A DNA stretch of 64,000 bases. Source: Rhodobacteraceae bacterium Alg238-R152. Its GTDB lineage: Bacteria; Pseudomonadota; Alphaproteobacteria; Rhodobacterales; Rhodobacteraceae. How positions within the stretch are numbered: the stretch's first letter is position 1; every line of letters begins with the position of its first letter. Both the position numbers and the translations under genes were made by a program. The DNA is taken from positions 124,001 to 188,000 of the forward strand of contig UNRJ01000009.1 in the NCBI GenBank assembly GCA_900537125.1, given 5' to 3'. Below, one piece after another: positions 28,360 through 37,723 of this stretch. Under the pieces are notes generated by a model that saw only the letters and a list, made by a program, of their open reading frames with translations, searched no databases and was not told where the DNA came from.

Positions 28360-29103
28360 ATGCGACGTAAGCTAGCAGCAGGCAATTGGAAAATGAACGG
28401 CACCGCCGCGGCATTGGCGGAGCTTAAGGCCCTTTCCTCGCTGGCGACATCCGACAGCACCGACATCCTGATCTGCCCCCCCGCCACGCTGATCTCCCGC
28501 GCCAAAGACGTGGCTGGGAGCGTCGCAATTGGCGGTCAAGACTGCCACGTGGCCACCAGCGGCGCCCACACCGGTGATGTAGCAGCAGACATGCTCAAAG
28601 ACGCCGGTGCCTCCCATGTGATCCTCGGTCACTCCGAGCGTCGAGAAGACCACGGTGAGCGCGACGAAGACGTGCGTACCAAAGCAAAAACTGCGTGGGA
28701 CGCGGGTCTTGTCACCGTAATCTGCGTTGGCGAAAGCCTGTCTGAACGCGAAGCGGACAACACACTCGATATCATCGGCGGCCAACTCGCAGGGTCCATT
28801 CCGGACGGCGCCACCGGAGAAAACCTCGTGGTGGCTTACGAACCGATCTGGGCCATTGGCACCGGTAAAGTCCCGACAATGAGCCAAATTGGCGAGGTGC
28901 ATGACTTCATGCGCATGCGCCTGGAACGCCGCTTTGGCGAAGGTGTCGGCCGCACCGTGCCCCTGCTCTATGGTGGTTCCGTGAAACCCACCAATGCTGA
29001 GGAAATCTTTGCAGTTTCCAACGTCGACGGCGCACTTGTGGGCGGTGCCAGCCTGAAAGCCAGCGACTTTGGCGCCATTATCACCGCACTCGACGCGGCG
29101 TAA
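28360..29103 (+). CDS. tpiA: triosephosphate isomerase
   Basis: A 247-residue TIM-barrel enzyme interconverting dihydroxyacetone phosphate and glyceraldehyde 3-phosphate. Catalytic residues are visible: Lys in AAGNWKMNG (about residue 9), His in VILGHSERR, and Glu in [14 protein letters not shown]; the phosphate loop is LLYGGSVKP. Start ATG 28360 has aaaaggg. The next gene begins 4 bp after its stop. Confidence 0.97.
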   Translation: MRRKLAAGNWKMNGTAAALAELKALSSLATSDSTDILICPPATLISRAKDVAGSVAIGGQDCHVATSGAHTGDVAADMLKDAGASHVILGHSERREDHGERDEDVRTKAKTAWDAGLVTVICVGESLSEREADNTLDIIGGQLAGSIPDGATGENLVVAYEPIWAIGTGKVPTMSQIGEVHDFMRMRLERRFGEGVGRTVPLLYGGSVKPTNAEEIFAVSNVDGALVGGASLKASDFGAIITALDAA

Positions 29104-29107
29104 CCAT

Positions 29108-29722
29108 ATGGCCAAGGCGCCGCTCTCTTCGCTCTACGCTCAGTTCTCCCACCGCTGGCACAGCGACATCACACGCCTTGGCTACCCCGCCGCCTATGAC
29201 GAGCTCATGACGAGCCTGCCTGCCACCGCATCCGCGCCAACGGTGCTGGATGCAGGCTGCGGCACCGGTGCGCTGGCCCAGGCCTGGCTCAAAACCAACC
29301 AGCCTCACAGCGCATTGCACTTGCTGGACAGCTCCGACGAGATGCTGACCCAAGCCCGCAGCAACCTCGCCTCGGTGCCCAACACAACATTTCACCAAGA
29401 TACCCTCGGCTGCACATCCATCCCAAAAAACCACTGCGACCTGCTGCTTTCCGCCCACGTAATCGAACACCTCGACACGCCACAGGACGGGCTCAGCTGG
29501 TTTGCCAGCCGCCTGCGCAAAGGTGGCCAAATTGCCCTCTCGATCAGCAAACCCCATTGGTGTACGGCTTTGGTACGCTGGCGCTGGGGCCACAAGGCCT
29601 TCACGCCTCTGCAAGTCCACACCCTGCTCACTGCCACAGGCTTTGCCAACATCCAAACTGTGCCTTTTTCCAAAGGCCCACCCAGCCGCACCAGCTGCGG
29701 CTACATCGCGACACGCGTTTGA
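29108..29722 (+). CDS. class I SAM-dependent methyltransferase
   Basis: A 204-residue methyltransferase of the Methyltransf_11/12 type: motif I VLDAGCGTGALAQAWL (about residue 43), acidic LLDSSDEM, and post-motif LSAHVIEHLD. Substrate unknown. The start ATG 29108 lies 4 bp after the tpiA stop with no clear ribosome site, suggesting translational coupling. Confidence 0.85.
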   Translation: MAKAPLSSLYAQFSHRWHSDITRLGYPAAYDELMTSLPATASAPTVLDAGCGTGALAQAWLKTNQPHSALHLLDSSDEMLTQARSNLASVPNTTFHQDTLGCTSIPKNHCDLLLSAHVIEHLDTPQDGLSWFASRLRKGGQIALSISKPHWCTALVRWRWGHKAFTPLQVHTLLTATGFANIQTVPFSKGPPSRTSCGYIATRV

Positions 29723-29875
29723 GAGGACCGGGTCAAGGCGCGCGTCAGCGCCCGCGCAGCGGCATGGCCTTGATGCGGTTTTCTCAAACCACACACTGGA
29801 CAAGGCGCGTTCAGGGCAGACCTGCCCTTGAACCGCTTCTCAGAAAAGTCCCTTCTATGCCCCACAAAAAGAAAC

Positions 29876-29898
29876 GACGCCCCAAACTGGAGCGTCGC
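29876..29898 (-). terminator. terminator of the TRAP operon
   Basis: CGACGC/GCGTCG stem followed on the minus strand by TTTCTTTTTG, 54 bp after the dctM stop. It could also stop the methyltransferase transcript from the other side, less efficiently. Confidence 0.7.
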
Positions 29899-29951
29899 CT
29901 CTCATCTCTTCTGCAATAGGCGCGCGGAAGCGCACCACTCACTCACCTGCC

Positions 29952-31331
29952 CTATTTGGTGATGATCTCCGGCCCCATGACCGCGTTGGGCAGCACAGTG
30001 GAAATCCACGGGATGTATGTGATCATAATCAGGAAGACAAAGAGCACCGCGAGAAACGGCAGCGCCGCCCGCACTACACTCATCATCGGCATGCCAGCCA
30101 CCCCTGAGGTCACAAACAGGTTGAGACCAACCGGCGGCGTGATCATCCCAATCTCCATGTTCACCACCATGATGATGCCCAGGTGAATTGGATCAATGCC
30201 CAGCTGAATGGCAATTGGGAACACCAGTGGCGCCACAATCACCAACAGCCCCGACGGCTCCATGAATTGACCACCAATCAACAGGATCACGTTCACCACA
30301 ATCAGGAACATCACCGGACCAAAGCCCGCGCTCAACATCGCATTGGCAATAGTTTGAGGCACCTGCTGTTCGGTCAAAACATGCTTAAGGATCAACGCGT
30401 TGGCAATCACAAACAGCAACGTGACAGTCAGTTTACCAGCTTCAAACAGCGTATGCCGCGTGTCGCCATGGAAAAATGCGGTCAACAGGGCTTGTGGTTT
30501 GCGAAACAGCGAAATCTTCTCGCCACCGTTGTTCTCCGCCGCCAATGGTCCCATGTCTTTGTAAACAAAACAGGCAATCAGAAACGCGTAAACTGCGGCG
30601 ACAGCTGCTGCCTCGGTAGGCGTGAACACGCCACCGTAGATACCACCCAGAATGATCACAATCAGGAACAGACCAAAACCCGCATCCCGGCCCGAGGCAA
30701 AAATCTCACCCCACCCGTGCCATTCGCCTTTGGGCAGATTCTTTACCTTCGCCATGACGTAGATGGTGATCATCAGCATCATGCCCGCCATCAGGCCCGG
30801 AATAACACCAGCCAAGAACATCCGGCCAACAGAGACTTCCACAGCGGCGGCATACACAACCATCACAATGGATGGTGGGATGAGGATGCCCAAGGTACCG
30901 GCGTTACAGATCACACCAGCTGCAAACTCCTTGGTATAGCCCACCTGCCGCATCCCCGCGATCACGATGGAACCAATAGCCACAACCGTTGCCGGCGAAG
31001 ACCCGGACAGCGCGGCAAACATCATACAGGCAAACACACCAGCAATCGCCAAACCGCCCGGCAAATGCCCAACGCAGGCGATGGAGAAACGGATGATCCG
31101 ACGCGCCACACCGCCGGTGGTCATAAAGGACGACGCCAAAACAAAGAACGGGATCGCCAACAGTGTGAAGTGCCCTTCAAAGGCCTCAAACAGCGTGCCC
31201 GCCACCGAAGCCAATGTGGCATCGGAGAAAAACAGCAGGAACAGGATAGAACTGAGGCCAAGCGACACTGCAATCGGCACACCGATCAGCAGCAGGCCAA
31301 TGACCATGGAGAATAGTAGGACAACGGCCAT
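29952..31331 (-). CDS. dctM: TRAP transporter large permease DctM
   Basis: A 459-residue inner-membrane protein with about 12 hydrophobic segments, the translocating subunit of a TRAP secondary transporter driven by a sodium or proton gradient. Typical DctM stretches include GGVARRIIRFSIACVGHLPGG-like and GMITPPVGLNLFV. An inserted hydrophilic loop near residues 255-290 makes it longer than the usual 425 residues. Its ATG overlaps the dctQ stop (TGATG). Confidence 0.93.
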   Translation of the reverse strand: MAVVLLFSMVIGLLLIGVPIAVSLGLSSILFLLFFSDATLASVAGTLFEAFEGHFTLLAIPFFVLASSFMTTGGVARRIIRFSIACVGHLPGGLAIAGVFACMMFAALSGSSPATVVAIGSIVIAGMRQVGYTKEFAAGVICNAGTLGILIPPSIVMVVYAAAVEVSVGRMFLAGVIPGLMAGMMLMITIYVMAKVKNLPKGEWHGWGEIFASGRDAGFGLFLIVIILGGIYGGVFTPTEAAAVAAVYAFLIACFVYKDMGPLAAENNGGEKISLFRKPQALLTAFFHGDTRHTLFEAGKLTVTLLFVIANALILKHVLTEQQVPQTIANAMLSAGFGPVMFLIVVNVILLIGGQFMEPSGLLVIVAPLVFPIAIQLGIDPIHLGIIMVVNMEIGMITPPVGLNLFVTSGVAGMPMMSVVRAALPFLAVLFVFLIMITYIPWISTVLPNAVMGPEIITK

Positions 31332-31996
31332 CAGTCGTGCTCCCCTTGAAGTGCACGCACTTCTTCAATTTCGTCTTCAACTTCGTGGCTTGCCACCAAA
31401 CGGTCTGTCTGACCGCGGAAGATCTGCATTGCGGCTTGAATGAAGCGGTAAGTCAGCAACAACATGCCAATCGGCAACACGATATAGGGCACCACCTTGG
31501 GCAATTTTTCGTATTCATCACCGTAGTTGATCAGATCCTCGAGAAACTTGAACGCCCCAATCATGGGCACATCTTGCACCTCATAAAAAGACTGACTGCG
31601 AAACTTCTCCACAAAGCCGGTTGGGAACCAACGGCCCGAGGTTGGTGGCAGATCGGCAAACACCGCCCAGTAGTCATAAGCGCCTTTTAACATCAGAAGC
31701 GCGTAAGCCAGACTGGCCGTTACCGCGATCAGACCAATGATGCGTGCCACTGCCGGGCTCACCATATTAATGATCACATCCACGCCCAGATGCGCATGTT
31801 TTTTGACCGCATAAGAGGCGCCCAGCAGCACCAGCCAGGCAAATAGGAAGACGGTCGCTTCCAAGGCCCATAAAATGTTGGAGTTAAAACCGAACCGGGC
31901 AATCACATTGGCAAAAGTGATCAATGTCATCATGCCCAGAAAAAACGCCATCAGCGTCTCTTCAATCCGGTCCACAAAGGTATGCTTGGTTTGCAT
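31331..31996 (-). CDS. dctQ: TRAP transporter small permease DctQ
   Basis: A 221-residue inner-membrane protein with four hydrophobic segments, the small subunit of the transporter. It is of the larger DctQ kind, with a hydrophilic insert between helices 3 and 4 (about residues 110-170). The frame is open to 32071, but MQTKHTFVDRIEETLMAFF at 31996 is the family-like start. It sits between dctP and dctM. Confidence 0.88.
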   Translation of the reverse strand: MQTKHTFVDRIEETLMAFFLGMMTLITFANVIARFGFNSNILWALEATVFLFAWLVLLGASYAVKKHAHLGVDVIINMVSPAVARIIGLIAVTASLAYALLMLKGAYDYWAVFADLPPTSGRWFPTGFVEKFRSQSFYEVQDVPMIGAFKFLEDLINYGDEYEKLPKVVPYIVLPIGMLLLTYRFIQAAMQIFRGQTDRLVASHEVEDEIEEVRALQGEHD

Positions 31997-32031
31997 TGTC
32001 CCGCGTCCCGTGAGTGTTTTTGTTGGCAAAA

Positions 32032-32057
32032 CGGGCGGGCCATTTGCGGCCCGCCCG
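32032..32057 (-). terminator. attenuating hairpin between dctP and dctQ
   Basis: A 10-bp stem CGGGCGGGCC/GGCCCGCCCG with a 6-base loop followed on the minus strand by TTTTGCC. A partial terminator here would give more binding protein than permease, as is common for binding-protein transporters. Confidence 0.75.
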
Positions 32058-32085
32058 CTTCGAAATTTCAAGTTAAGTCAGAAAC

Positions 32086-33090
32086 TTACATGGAGGCGTT
32101 GATCGCCTGTGCTGCGTCGATGTTTTCCTGACCTACGTCATCAGAGAACTTTTCCCAGACTGGTTTCATGGTCTCAACCCAATCCAAACGCTGTGCTTGA
32201 TCGAGCGTACGGATGGTGCCACCTGCGTCCAAAATCGACTGTTTTGCCGCTTGGTTCACCGCATAAGACTCTGCGTTGCGCACGTGGGTCACCTCTTGGA
32301 AAATGGTGATGAACTGAGTGCGTACATCTTCTGGCAGGCTATCGAGCCAATCCACAGAAGTCACAACCAGATAATCCAGAATGCCGTGGTTGGTTTCGGT
32401 CACGCCGTCCTGCACTTCGAAGAATTTTTTGCCGTAGATGTTGGACCAGGTGTTTTCCTGACCGTCCACAACGCCCTGCTGCAGTGCACCGTAGACTTCG
32501 GAGAAGGCCATCTTCTGTGGGGAGCCACCCATGGCTTCCATCTGCGCAACCAACACGTCAGAGGACTGTACGCGGAACTTCAGGCCATTGGCGTCGGAAG
32601 GCACGTTCAAAGGCACGTTGGCAGACATCTGTTTCATGCCGTTGTGCCAGTAACCCAGCCCCTGCAGGCCGCGGCGCTGCATGCTGTCCAGCATGTCTTG
32701 GCCATTTTCAGAGGCTTGGAACGCGTCTACAGCATTCACGTCTTTGAACATGAACGGCAAATCAAACAAGCGGAACTGTTTGGTGAACTTTTCAAATTTG
32801 GACAGGCTTGGTGCTGCCAGTTGCACGTCGCCTTGCAACATCGCTTCCAGCACTTTGTTGTCGTTATACAGCGTGGAGTTTGGGAAAACCTCCATGCACA
32901 TAACGCCATTCATCTCTTCGTTCACGCGCTTTTCCAGCAACGACGCTGCAATCCCTTTGGGGTGCTTATCGGTGTTGGTCACGTGGCTGAACTTTACAAC
33001 GATCTCGCCGTCATCACAGGCCGCAGAGGCAAAGCTCGCACCGGTCACAGTCAGCGCCAGCGCGGTGGCGGCAGTTGTCAGAAATTTCAT
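32086..33090 (-). CDS. dctP: TRAP transporter substrate-binding protein DctP
   Basis: A 334-residue periplasmic protein with signal peptide (MKFLTTAATALALTVTGASF, cleavage at Ala-Ser-Ala). The mature part follows the DctP family: VVKFSHVTNTDKHPKG and the ligand Arg in LKFRVQSSDV, then PQKMAFSEVYGALQQGVVDG and ENTWSNIY. C4-dicarboxylates are the classical ligands, but the substrate cannot be fixed. ATG 33090 has a strong ggagg site; the frame extends further upstream without a better start. Confidence 0.94.
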   Translation of the reverse strand: MKFLTTAATALALTVTGASFASAACDDGEIVVKFSHVTNTDKHPKGIAASLLEKRVNEEMNGVMCMEVFPNSTLYNDNKVLEAMLQGDVQLAAPSLSKFEKFTKQFRLFDLPFMFKDVNAVDAFQASENGQDMLDSMQRRGLQGLGYWHNGMKQMSANVPLNVPSDANGLKFRVQSSDVLVAQMEAMGGSPQKMAFSEVYGALQQGVVDGQENTWSNIYGKKFFEVQDGVTETNHGILDYLVVTSVDWLDSLPEDVRTQFITIFQEVTHVRNAESYAVNQAAKQSILDAGGTIRTLDQAQRLDWVETMKPVWEKFSDDVGQENIDAAQAINASM

Positions 33091-33521
33091 ATCGGTTTCC
33101 TCCCAGAATTTGTCCGATGTCCTCCTCACGCCACTTGAGCGTGCGATGACAAAACTGTGACTGTCGGCGAAAGCTCGCTCAACAGTTTCTTTACTTTCGC
33201 ATCAAACACAAAGTTATTTTGTTTCTTTGCAGTTGGTTATGCTCAATAACGGGCACCCACAAACGGCTTTGAATCGACACTGAGTGCGATTTCCCGCACA
33301 GGCCGCTTGCCACTTGTGCGGAATTTCGCACAGCGACTCTCTGACCTGGACGCCACGCCGAAAGGCAGCTCAAGGCTCGGCCTCGCGCCTAAGGGGCACT
33401 GCCCCTGGCGCATTATCATGCGCCCACCCCGGGTATTTTGAGCCAAATGCAGCCCTGTCATTGACCCCACCTTTGCGCCGCGTCAGGGTAGGTCCATCTG
33501 TTTTAAGATTGTTCTTTTGTG
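33091..33521. other. divergent intergenic region
   Basis: Over 430 bases between dctP and the desaturase gene, with promoters for both expected. No gene was recognised. It contains the composite repeat at 33368-33449. Confidence 0.5.
33368..33449. repeat. composite palindromic repeat, copy 1
   Basis: Order: GCTCAAGG..., then hairpin GGGGCACTGCCCC, then GCGC-rich short hairpin (TGGCGCATTATCATGCGCCCA), then CCACCCCGGGTATTTTG. The same order of blocks is found at 51509-51640, so this is a dispersed extragenic element. Confidence 0.65.
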
Positions 33522-34619
33522 ATGACCAACCAAACCCAACCAACGCGCCCCACAGGCATCTCCCCCCAGTCACGCCGCCACAATGAGATGCGCAAAGAGG
33601 CATTGGCCGCCCATCCAGAATTGGCAGAGCTCTCCGGCACACAGCCGCTCACCACTTTGGCTTTGCCTGTGTTGCTGACCGTGCATTGGAGCATCGCCTG
33701 GCTGGTGTCCGGTCAACCGATCTGGGTGATTGGCCTCACCGCATTTCTGATAGGCCAACTGGTCTATCACTCCGCCGCGAGCCTCATTCACGAAACCTGC
33801 CACAAATTGGTGTTTCGTGATGCCGGCCCCAAACTGGCCTTTGATCTCGGGTTGGAGTTCATCCTAACCTCCTACGGTAAACAACTGACCTACCAGCACC
33901 AGCATGTCACCAGCCACCATCCCTTTGTTGGTGAGTATGACAACGATTATGAGCACGAAGACCTCTGCGCCCTGCAAGCCCGCTTTGCCATTGGCCGCAC
34001 CCATCCTGTGCTGCAAAAACTACTCACCACATTGACGCTGTTCCTGCACGCCCTGCCGCTCGGCTCGATCTTCATCGCCGACCAAATCCTGCCGCCGCTT
34101 TACGCCAAAGCCTCCGGCCGCCCCGTACGCGACCCACAGCCACGCTTCACCGGCACCTCCGCCACATCGTCAGAAATGCGCCCCTACATCGTGGTGTCTG
34201 CGCTTTCCAACCTCATCCTGCTGCTCCTGCTCGGTCCATGGGCACTGCTCTACCACCTCTGGTCGCTGTCTTTCTTCCTTGGAAAACTGGGCATCTCCAA
34301 CCTCGGCCAATCGCTCACCGAACATCCCGGCGATGACGACGTAAACCCAACGCGCTCCTGCTACGGCCCCATCAACTGGCTCTTGTTCAATACCGGCTAC
34401 CACAACGAGCACCACTCCTTCCCCAATGTGCCCTGGACGCGCCTGCCAATCCTGCACCGCACCGCGCCTGAAGTGTTTCACGCTGTGGCAGAGCGCAGTT
34501 ACCTAGGCGCGTGGTGGGACCACGTCCGACAAGACTTCACCGCCTCGCGCAAACTGAAGCTGCACGACCAAGACCATCTCTCCCGCTGCCAAGGGGACAA
34601 GGCCGAACCAGCCGAGTGA
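33522..34619 (+). CDS. fatty acid desaturase family protein
   Basis: A 365-residue membrane di-iron enzyme. The three His boxes are HETCHK (about residue 90), HQHVTSHH (about 127) and HNEHHSFP (about 291), with hydrophobic segments around residues 45-80 and 215-250. This pattern is closest to sphingolipid delta-4-type and related desaturases; substrate unknown. The start is uncertain: GTG 33519 and ATG 33522 are adjacent and neither has a strong ribosome site. Confidence 0.85.
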   Translation: MTNQTQPTRPTGISPQSRRHNEMRKEALAAHPELAELSGTQPLTTLALPVLLTVHWSIAWLVSGQPIWVIGLTAFLIGQLVYHSAASLIHETCHKLVFRDAGPKLAFDLGLEFILTSYGKQLTYQHQHVTSHHPFVGEYDNDYEHEDLCALQARFAIGRTHPVLQKLLTTLTLFLHALPLGSIFIADQILPPLYAKASGRPVRDPQPRFTGTSATSSEMRPYIVVSALSNLILLLLLGPWALLYHLWSLSFFLGKLGISNLGQSLTEHPGDDDVNPTRSCYGPINWLLFNTGYHNEHHSFPNVPWTRLPILHRTAPEVFHAVAERSYLGAWWDHVRQDFTASRKLKLHDQDHLSRCQGDKAEPAE

Positions 34620-34679
34620 TTTGCCTCTCCCTGCCTGCAAAGCTATATAGCCACGCAGAAACAGTCGCGAGCAGACCAC

Positions 34680-35396
34680 ATGAAACTCTTTGTAGGCCTT
34701 GGCAATCCGGGCTCCAAATACGCGCAGAACCGCCACAACATTGGCTTTATGGCGCTCGATCAGATTGCCTCTGATCACGGCTTTGCCCCTTTCAAAGGCA
34801 AATTCCAGGGCGCGTTGACCGAAGGTCGATTGGGCCGTGAAAAGGTGCTGTTGCTCAAACCTGAGACCTTCATGAACCTCTCAGGACAGTCGGTTGGCGA
34901 GGCCTTGCGGTTTTACAAACTCACACCCGAAGACGTGGTGGTCTTCCATGATGAGCTTGATCTTAAGCCCGGCAAGTTAAAATACAAAATGGGCGGCGGT
35001 CACGCTGGCCACAACGGGTTGCGCTCGATCCATCAGCACATTGGCGAGGCCTATGGCCGGGTGCGCATGGGTGTTGGGCATCCGGGACGCAAAGACCTCG
35101 TGAGCCACTACGTGCTGCATGACTTTCACAAGATGGACCAAGACTGGCTTGATGACATGCTGCGCGGTATTTCTGACGGTGCGGCCCATCTGGCCGAGGG
35201 CGATACGGCAAAGTTCTCCAACGCGGTTGCCATGCGTCTAAACCCGCCGCGCCCGTCCACCGGCAAAGGCAATCCAAATGCGAAAGCCAAGCCGGACGCC
35301 AAAACGGACAAACCTAAAACCAAACCGGAACCTGTCCCTGCCCCCACAGAAGACACCCGCAGCGCCATGCAAAAACTCATGGACAAGTTCTCTTGA
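34680..35396 (+). CDS. pth: peptidyl-tRNA hydrolase
   Basis: A 238-residue enzyme that frees tRNA from prematurely released peptidyl-tRNA. Hallmarks: VGLGNPGSKYAQNRHNIGF with catalytic His near residue 20, FMNLSGQSV, and FHDELDL with Asp near 93. It is about 45 residues longer than E. coli Pth because of a Lys/Pro-rich tail (from about residue 190) ending in a helix. The tail is common in this group. Its stop overlaps the next start. Confidence 0.96.
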   Translation: MKLFVGLGNPGSKYAQNRHNIGFMALDQIASDHGFAPFKGKFQGALTEGRLGREKVLLLKPETFMNLSGQSVGEALRFYKLTPEDVVVFHDELDLKPGKLKYKMGGGHAGHNGLRSIHQHIGEAYGRVRMGVGHPGRKDLVSHYVLHDFHKMDQDWLDDMLRGISDGAAHLAEGDTAKFSNAVAMRLNPPRPSTGKGNPNAKAKPDAKTDKPKTKPEPVPAPTEDTRSAMQKLMDKFS

Positions 35397-36430
35397 GCGC
35401 CCTGCGTGCTGCATTCCTGTCGCAAGCAAACAGCTGCGAGGCCTTGGAAAGCCCTTTCATGGGCCGCCTCTTACGCCTTCTGGCGGATCACTGGCCAGAG
35501 GACACCGCCCTCGCCGCAAAATGCGCCACGTTTGAAGGGGACATCGACTCCAGCGGTCATAGCCTGCCTCTGCGCATCGCCGGTGGTCTGCACGCCTTGG
35601 TGCTGCAGCGCGAAGACACAGGTCTCACCGCAGTCTACCCGCCCCATCACGCCAGCGACGCGGCCCTGCTTGAGGCCACGCTCAACGCTCTTCACACCCA
35701 CGACGCCTTCCTCACCAACTGGATCACCCACGCGCCACAAACAAATGAGGTGCGCCGCTCCGCTGTCCTGATCGCCACCGCGCATCTGTTGACGGATCGC
35801 TTCAACCTGCCCCTCAAGCTCTCCGAACTGGGGGCCTCCGCCGGTCTGAACCTGAATTTTGATCAGTTCCACCTCGATGTTGGTGACGGCTACGGCCCGC
35901 AAAGCACGGTAACACTCTCCCCCAAATGGACCGGTCCGCTCCCTCCGAAGGCAGACGTGACCATATCAAACCGCAGCGGCGTTGACCTCAATCCACTCAA
36001 CAGCACTGATCCTGACGATGCCCTGCGCTTGCAAAGCTACCTGTGGGCTGATCAGAAAGAACGCCTGCATCGGATCCAAGCCGCCATCGCGCTCAACACC
36101 GCTGAACTTGATCAGGACGATGCCATCTCCTGGCTGGAGCGCCGCCTTGCCACGCCAAATACCAGCGAACTGCACATGGTCTACTCCACCGTAGCCTGGC
36201 AATACTTCCCCACAGACCGCCAGAACCAGGGCACGTCCTTGATGGAAGCCGCCGGTGCGCAAGCTACGGAGGCCGCTCCACTCGCTTGGCTGTCTTATGA
36301 GGCTGACGACATCAAACATGGCGCCGCCCTCACCCTACGCCTTTGGCCGGGCAACCATACGCTCAACTTGGGTCGTGCTGACTTCCACGGCCGCTGGGTG
36401 GAATGGCAAGCGCCTGCCAAACTCCCCTAA
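35393..36430 (+). CDS. DUF2332 family protein
   Basis: A 345-residue cytosolic protein resembling DUF2332 (FEGDIDSSGHSLPLRIAGGLHAL, NEVRRSAVL, LSELGASAGLNLNFD, and HMVYSTVAWQYFP). The Gly-Ala-Ser-Ala-Gly-Leu motif is reminiscent of a methyltransferase nucleotide loop, but function is not established. The start is taken as TTG 35393, overlapping the pth stop by 4 bases, so translation is probably coupled. Confidence 0.85.
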   Translation: MSALRAAFLSQANSCEALESPFMGRLLRLLADHWPEDTALAAKCATFEGDIDSSGHSLPLRIAGGLHALVLQREDTGLTAVYPPHHASDAALLEATLNALHTHDAFLTNWITHAPQTNEVRRSAVLIATAHLLTDRFNLPLKLSELGASAGLNLNFDQFHLDVGDGYGPQSTVTLSPKWTGPLPPKADVTISNRSGVDLNPLNSTDPDDALRLQSYLWADQKERLHRIQAAIALNTAELDQDDAISWLERRLATPNTSELHMVYSTVAWQYFPTDRQNQGTSLMEAAGAQATEAAPLAWLSYEADDIKHGAALTLRLWPGNHTLNLGRADFHGRWVEWQAPAKLP

Positions 36431-36501
36431 CGTCACCGTTGCTGCCCACCGCCGCTTAATGCTCAACTCCGTCCAACAAAATTAGGGAGGGGACCCCACA
36501 C

Positions 36502-37668
36502 ATGCGCACCTTTGGAAAATGGCTTGGCCGCATCTTTCTGATGCTGATCCTGGCCGCACTTTCGGTCTATGCACTCAAACGCGAAGAAATCACCCGTCTG
36601 CTGGCGGTGAACTCGCTGTTTTCCGAGGAGAAGATTGTCACCAACTTCTCCAACATGGACACGCTGTTCCTCGCAACCGAGATCGACAAAGGCGACACAC
36701 AGGTCAGCCCCCTGCCCAACGGCAGCGACATGACCATGCCCGCCAGCTTTGACACCTGGACAAAAGAGCGCACGGTCACCGGCATGGTTGTGCTCAAAGA
36801 CGGCCAGAAGGTGCATGAAAGCTACTATCAGGACACCCCACCCGACGATCTGCGGATCAGCTGGTCGGTGGCCAAATCCTACCTGTCTTCACTGATGGGC
36901 ATTGTCGTGGACGAAGGCCTGATCGACATCAACGAACAGGTCACCACCTACGCCCCGCTTCTGAAAGGCACCGCCTACGATGGTGCCACCGTTCTGGACG
37001 TATTGCAGATGTCCTCCGGCGTGAGATTTGACGAAGACTATCTGGATTTCAATAGCGATATCAACCGCATGGGTCGCGTTCTTGCCATGGGCGGCACGAT
37101 GGACGGCTTTGCTGCTGGCCTCACTGAAACTTTCGTCGAGCCCGGCAAACAATTCCAATATGTCTCCATCGACACCCACGTCTTGGGCATGGTCATCCGG
37201 GGCGCCACCGGCCATTCCATCCCCGACCTGCTGTCTGAAAAAATCATCTCCAAGCTCGGCTACGAACAAGACCCCTACTATGTCACCGACGGCGAAGGCG
37301 TGGCCTTTGTCCTTGGCGGGCTGAACATCCGCACCCGCGACTATGCGCGCTTTGGCCAGATGATCCTTCAGAATGGCAGCTACAACGGCGAACAAGTGGT
37401 CCCCGCCGACTGGCTCGCGGCCGCCACCGTGCCCAGCGCCAACACCAAAGACGGCAATCTGCATTACGGCTACCAGTGGTGGATGCCCAAAGACCCGCGC
37501 GACGGCGAATTCTTTGGTATCGGCGTGTATGGCCAATACATCTACATCAATCGCCCGCACGGCGTGGTGATCGCGGTGAACTCTGCAGACCGCAGATTCA
37601 AGGAAAGCGGTGTGACCGATGGCAATATCGCCCTCTTCCGCGAAATTGCCGAAACGGCGGGCGGCTAA
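36502..37668 (+). CDS. serine hydrolase, beta-lactamase class C fold
   Basis: A 388-residue protein with an N-terminal membrane anchor or uncleaved signal (residues 8-25). It has the serine beta-lactamase/PBP fold: SxxK as SWSVAK (about residue 120), YxS as YVSIDT (about 222) and a late HYGYQWW region like 6-aminohexanoate hydrolases (NylB-like). The periplasmic face is likely. Substrate (ester, amide or D-amino peptide) unknown. It starts with agggagg upstream. Confidence 0.88.
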   Translation: MRTFGKWLGRIFLMLILAALSVYALKREEITRLLAVNSLFSEEKIVTNFSNMDTLFLATEIDKGDTQVSPLPNGSDMTMPASFDTWTKERTVTGMVVLKDGQKVHESYYQDTPPDDLRISWSVAKSYLSSLMGIVVDEGLIDINEQVTTYAPLLKGTAYDGATVLDVLQMSSGVRFDEDYLDFNSDINRMGRVLAMGGTMDGFAAGLTETFVEPGKQFQYVSIDTHVLGMVIRGATGHSIPDLLSEKIISKLGYEQDPYYVTDGEGVAFVLGGLNIRTRDYARFGQMILQNGSYNGEQVVPADWLAAATVPSANTKDGNLHYGYQWWMPKDPRDGEFFGIGVYGQYIYINRPHGVVIAVNSADRRFKESGVTDGNIALFREIAETAGG

Positions 37669-37681
37669 GCCTATCGCAAAT

Positions 37682-37706
37682 AAGGCCCGCCACGCTGGTG
37701 GGCCTT
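37682..37706. terminator. terminator between convergent genes
   Basis: AAGGCCC.CCA/TGG.GGGCCTT stem between the serine hydrolase (+) and the large hypothetical gene (-), with an AT-rich flank. Confidence 0.7.
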
Positions 37707-37723
37707 ATCTGTCTCAATTCCGA

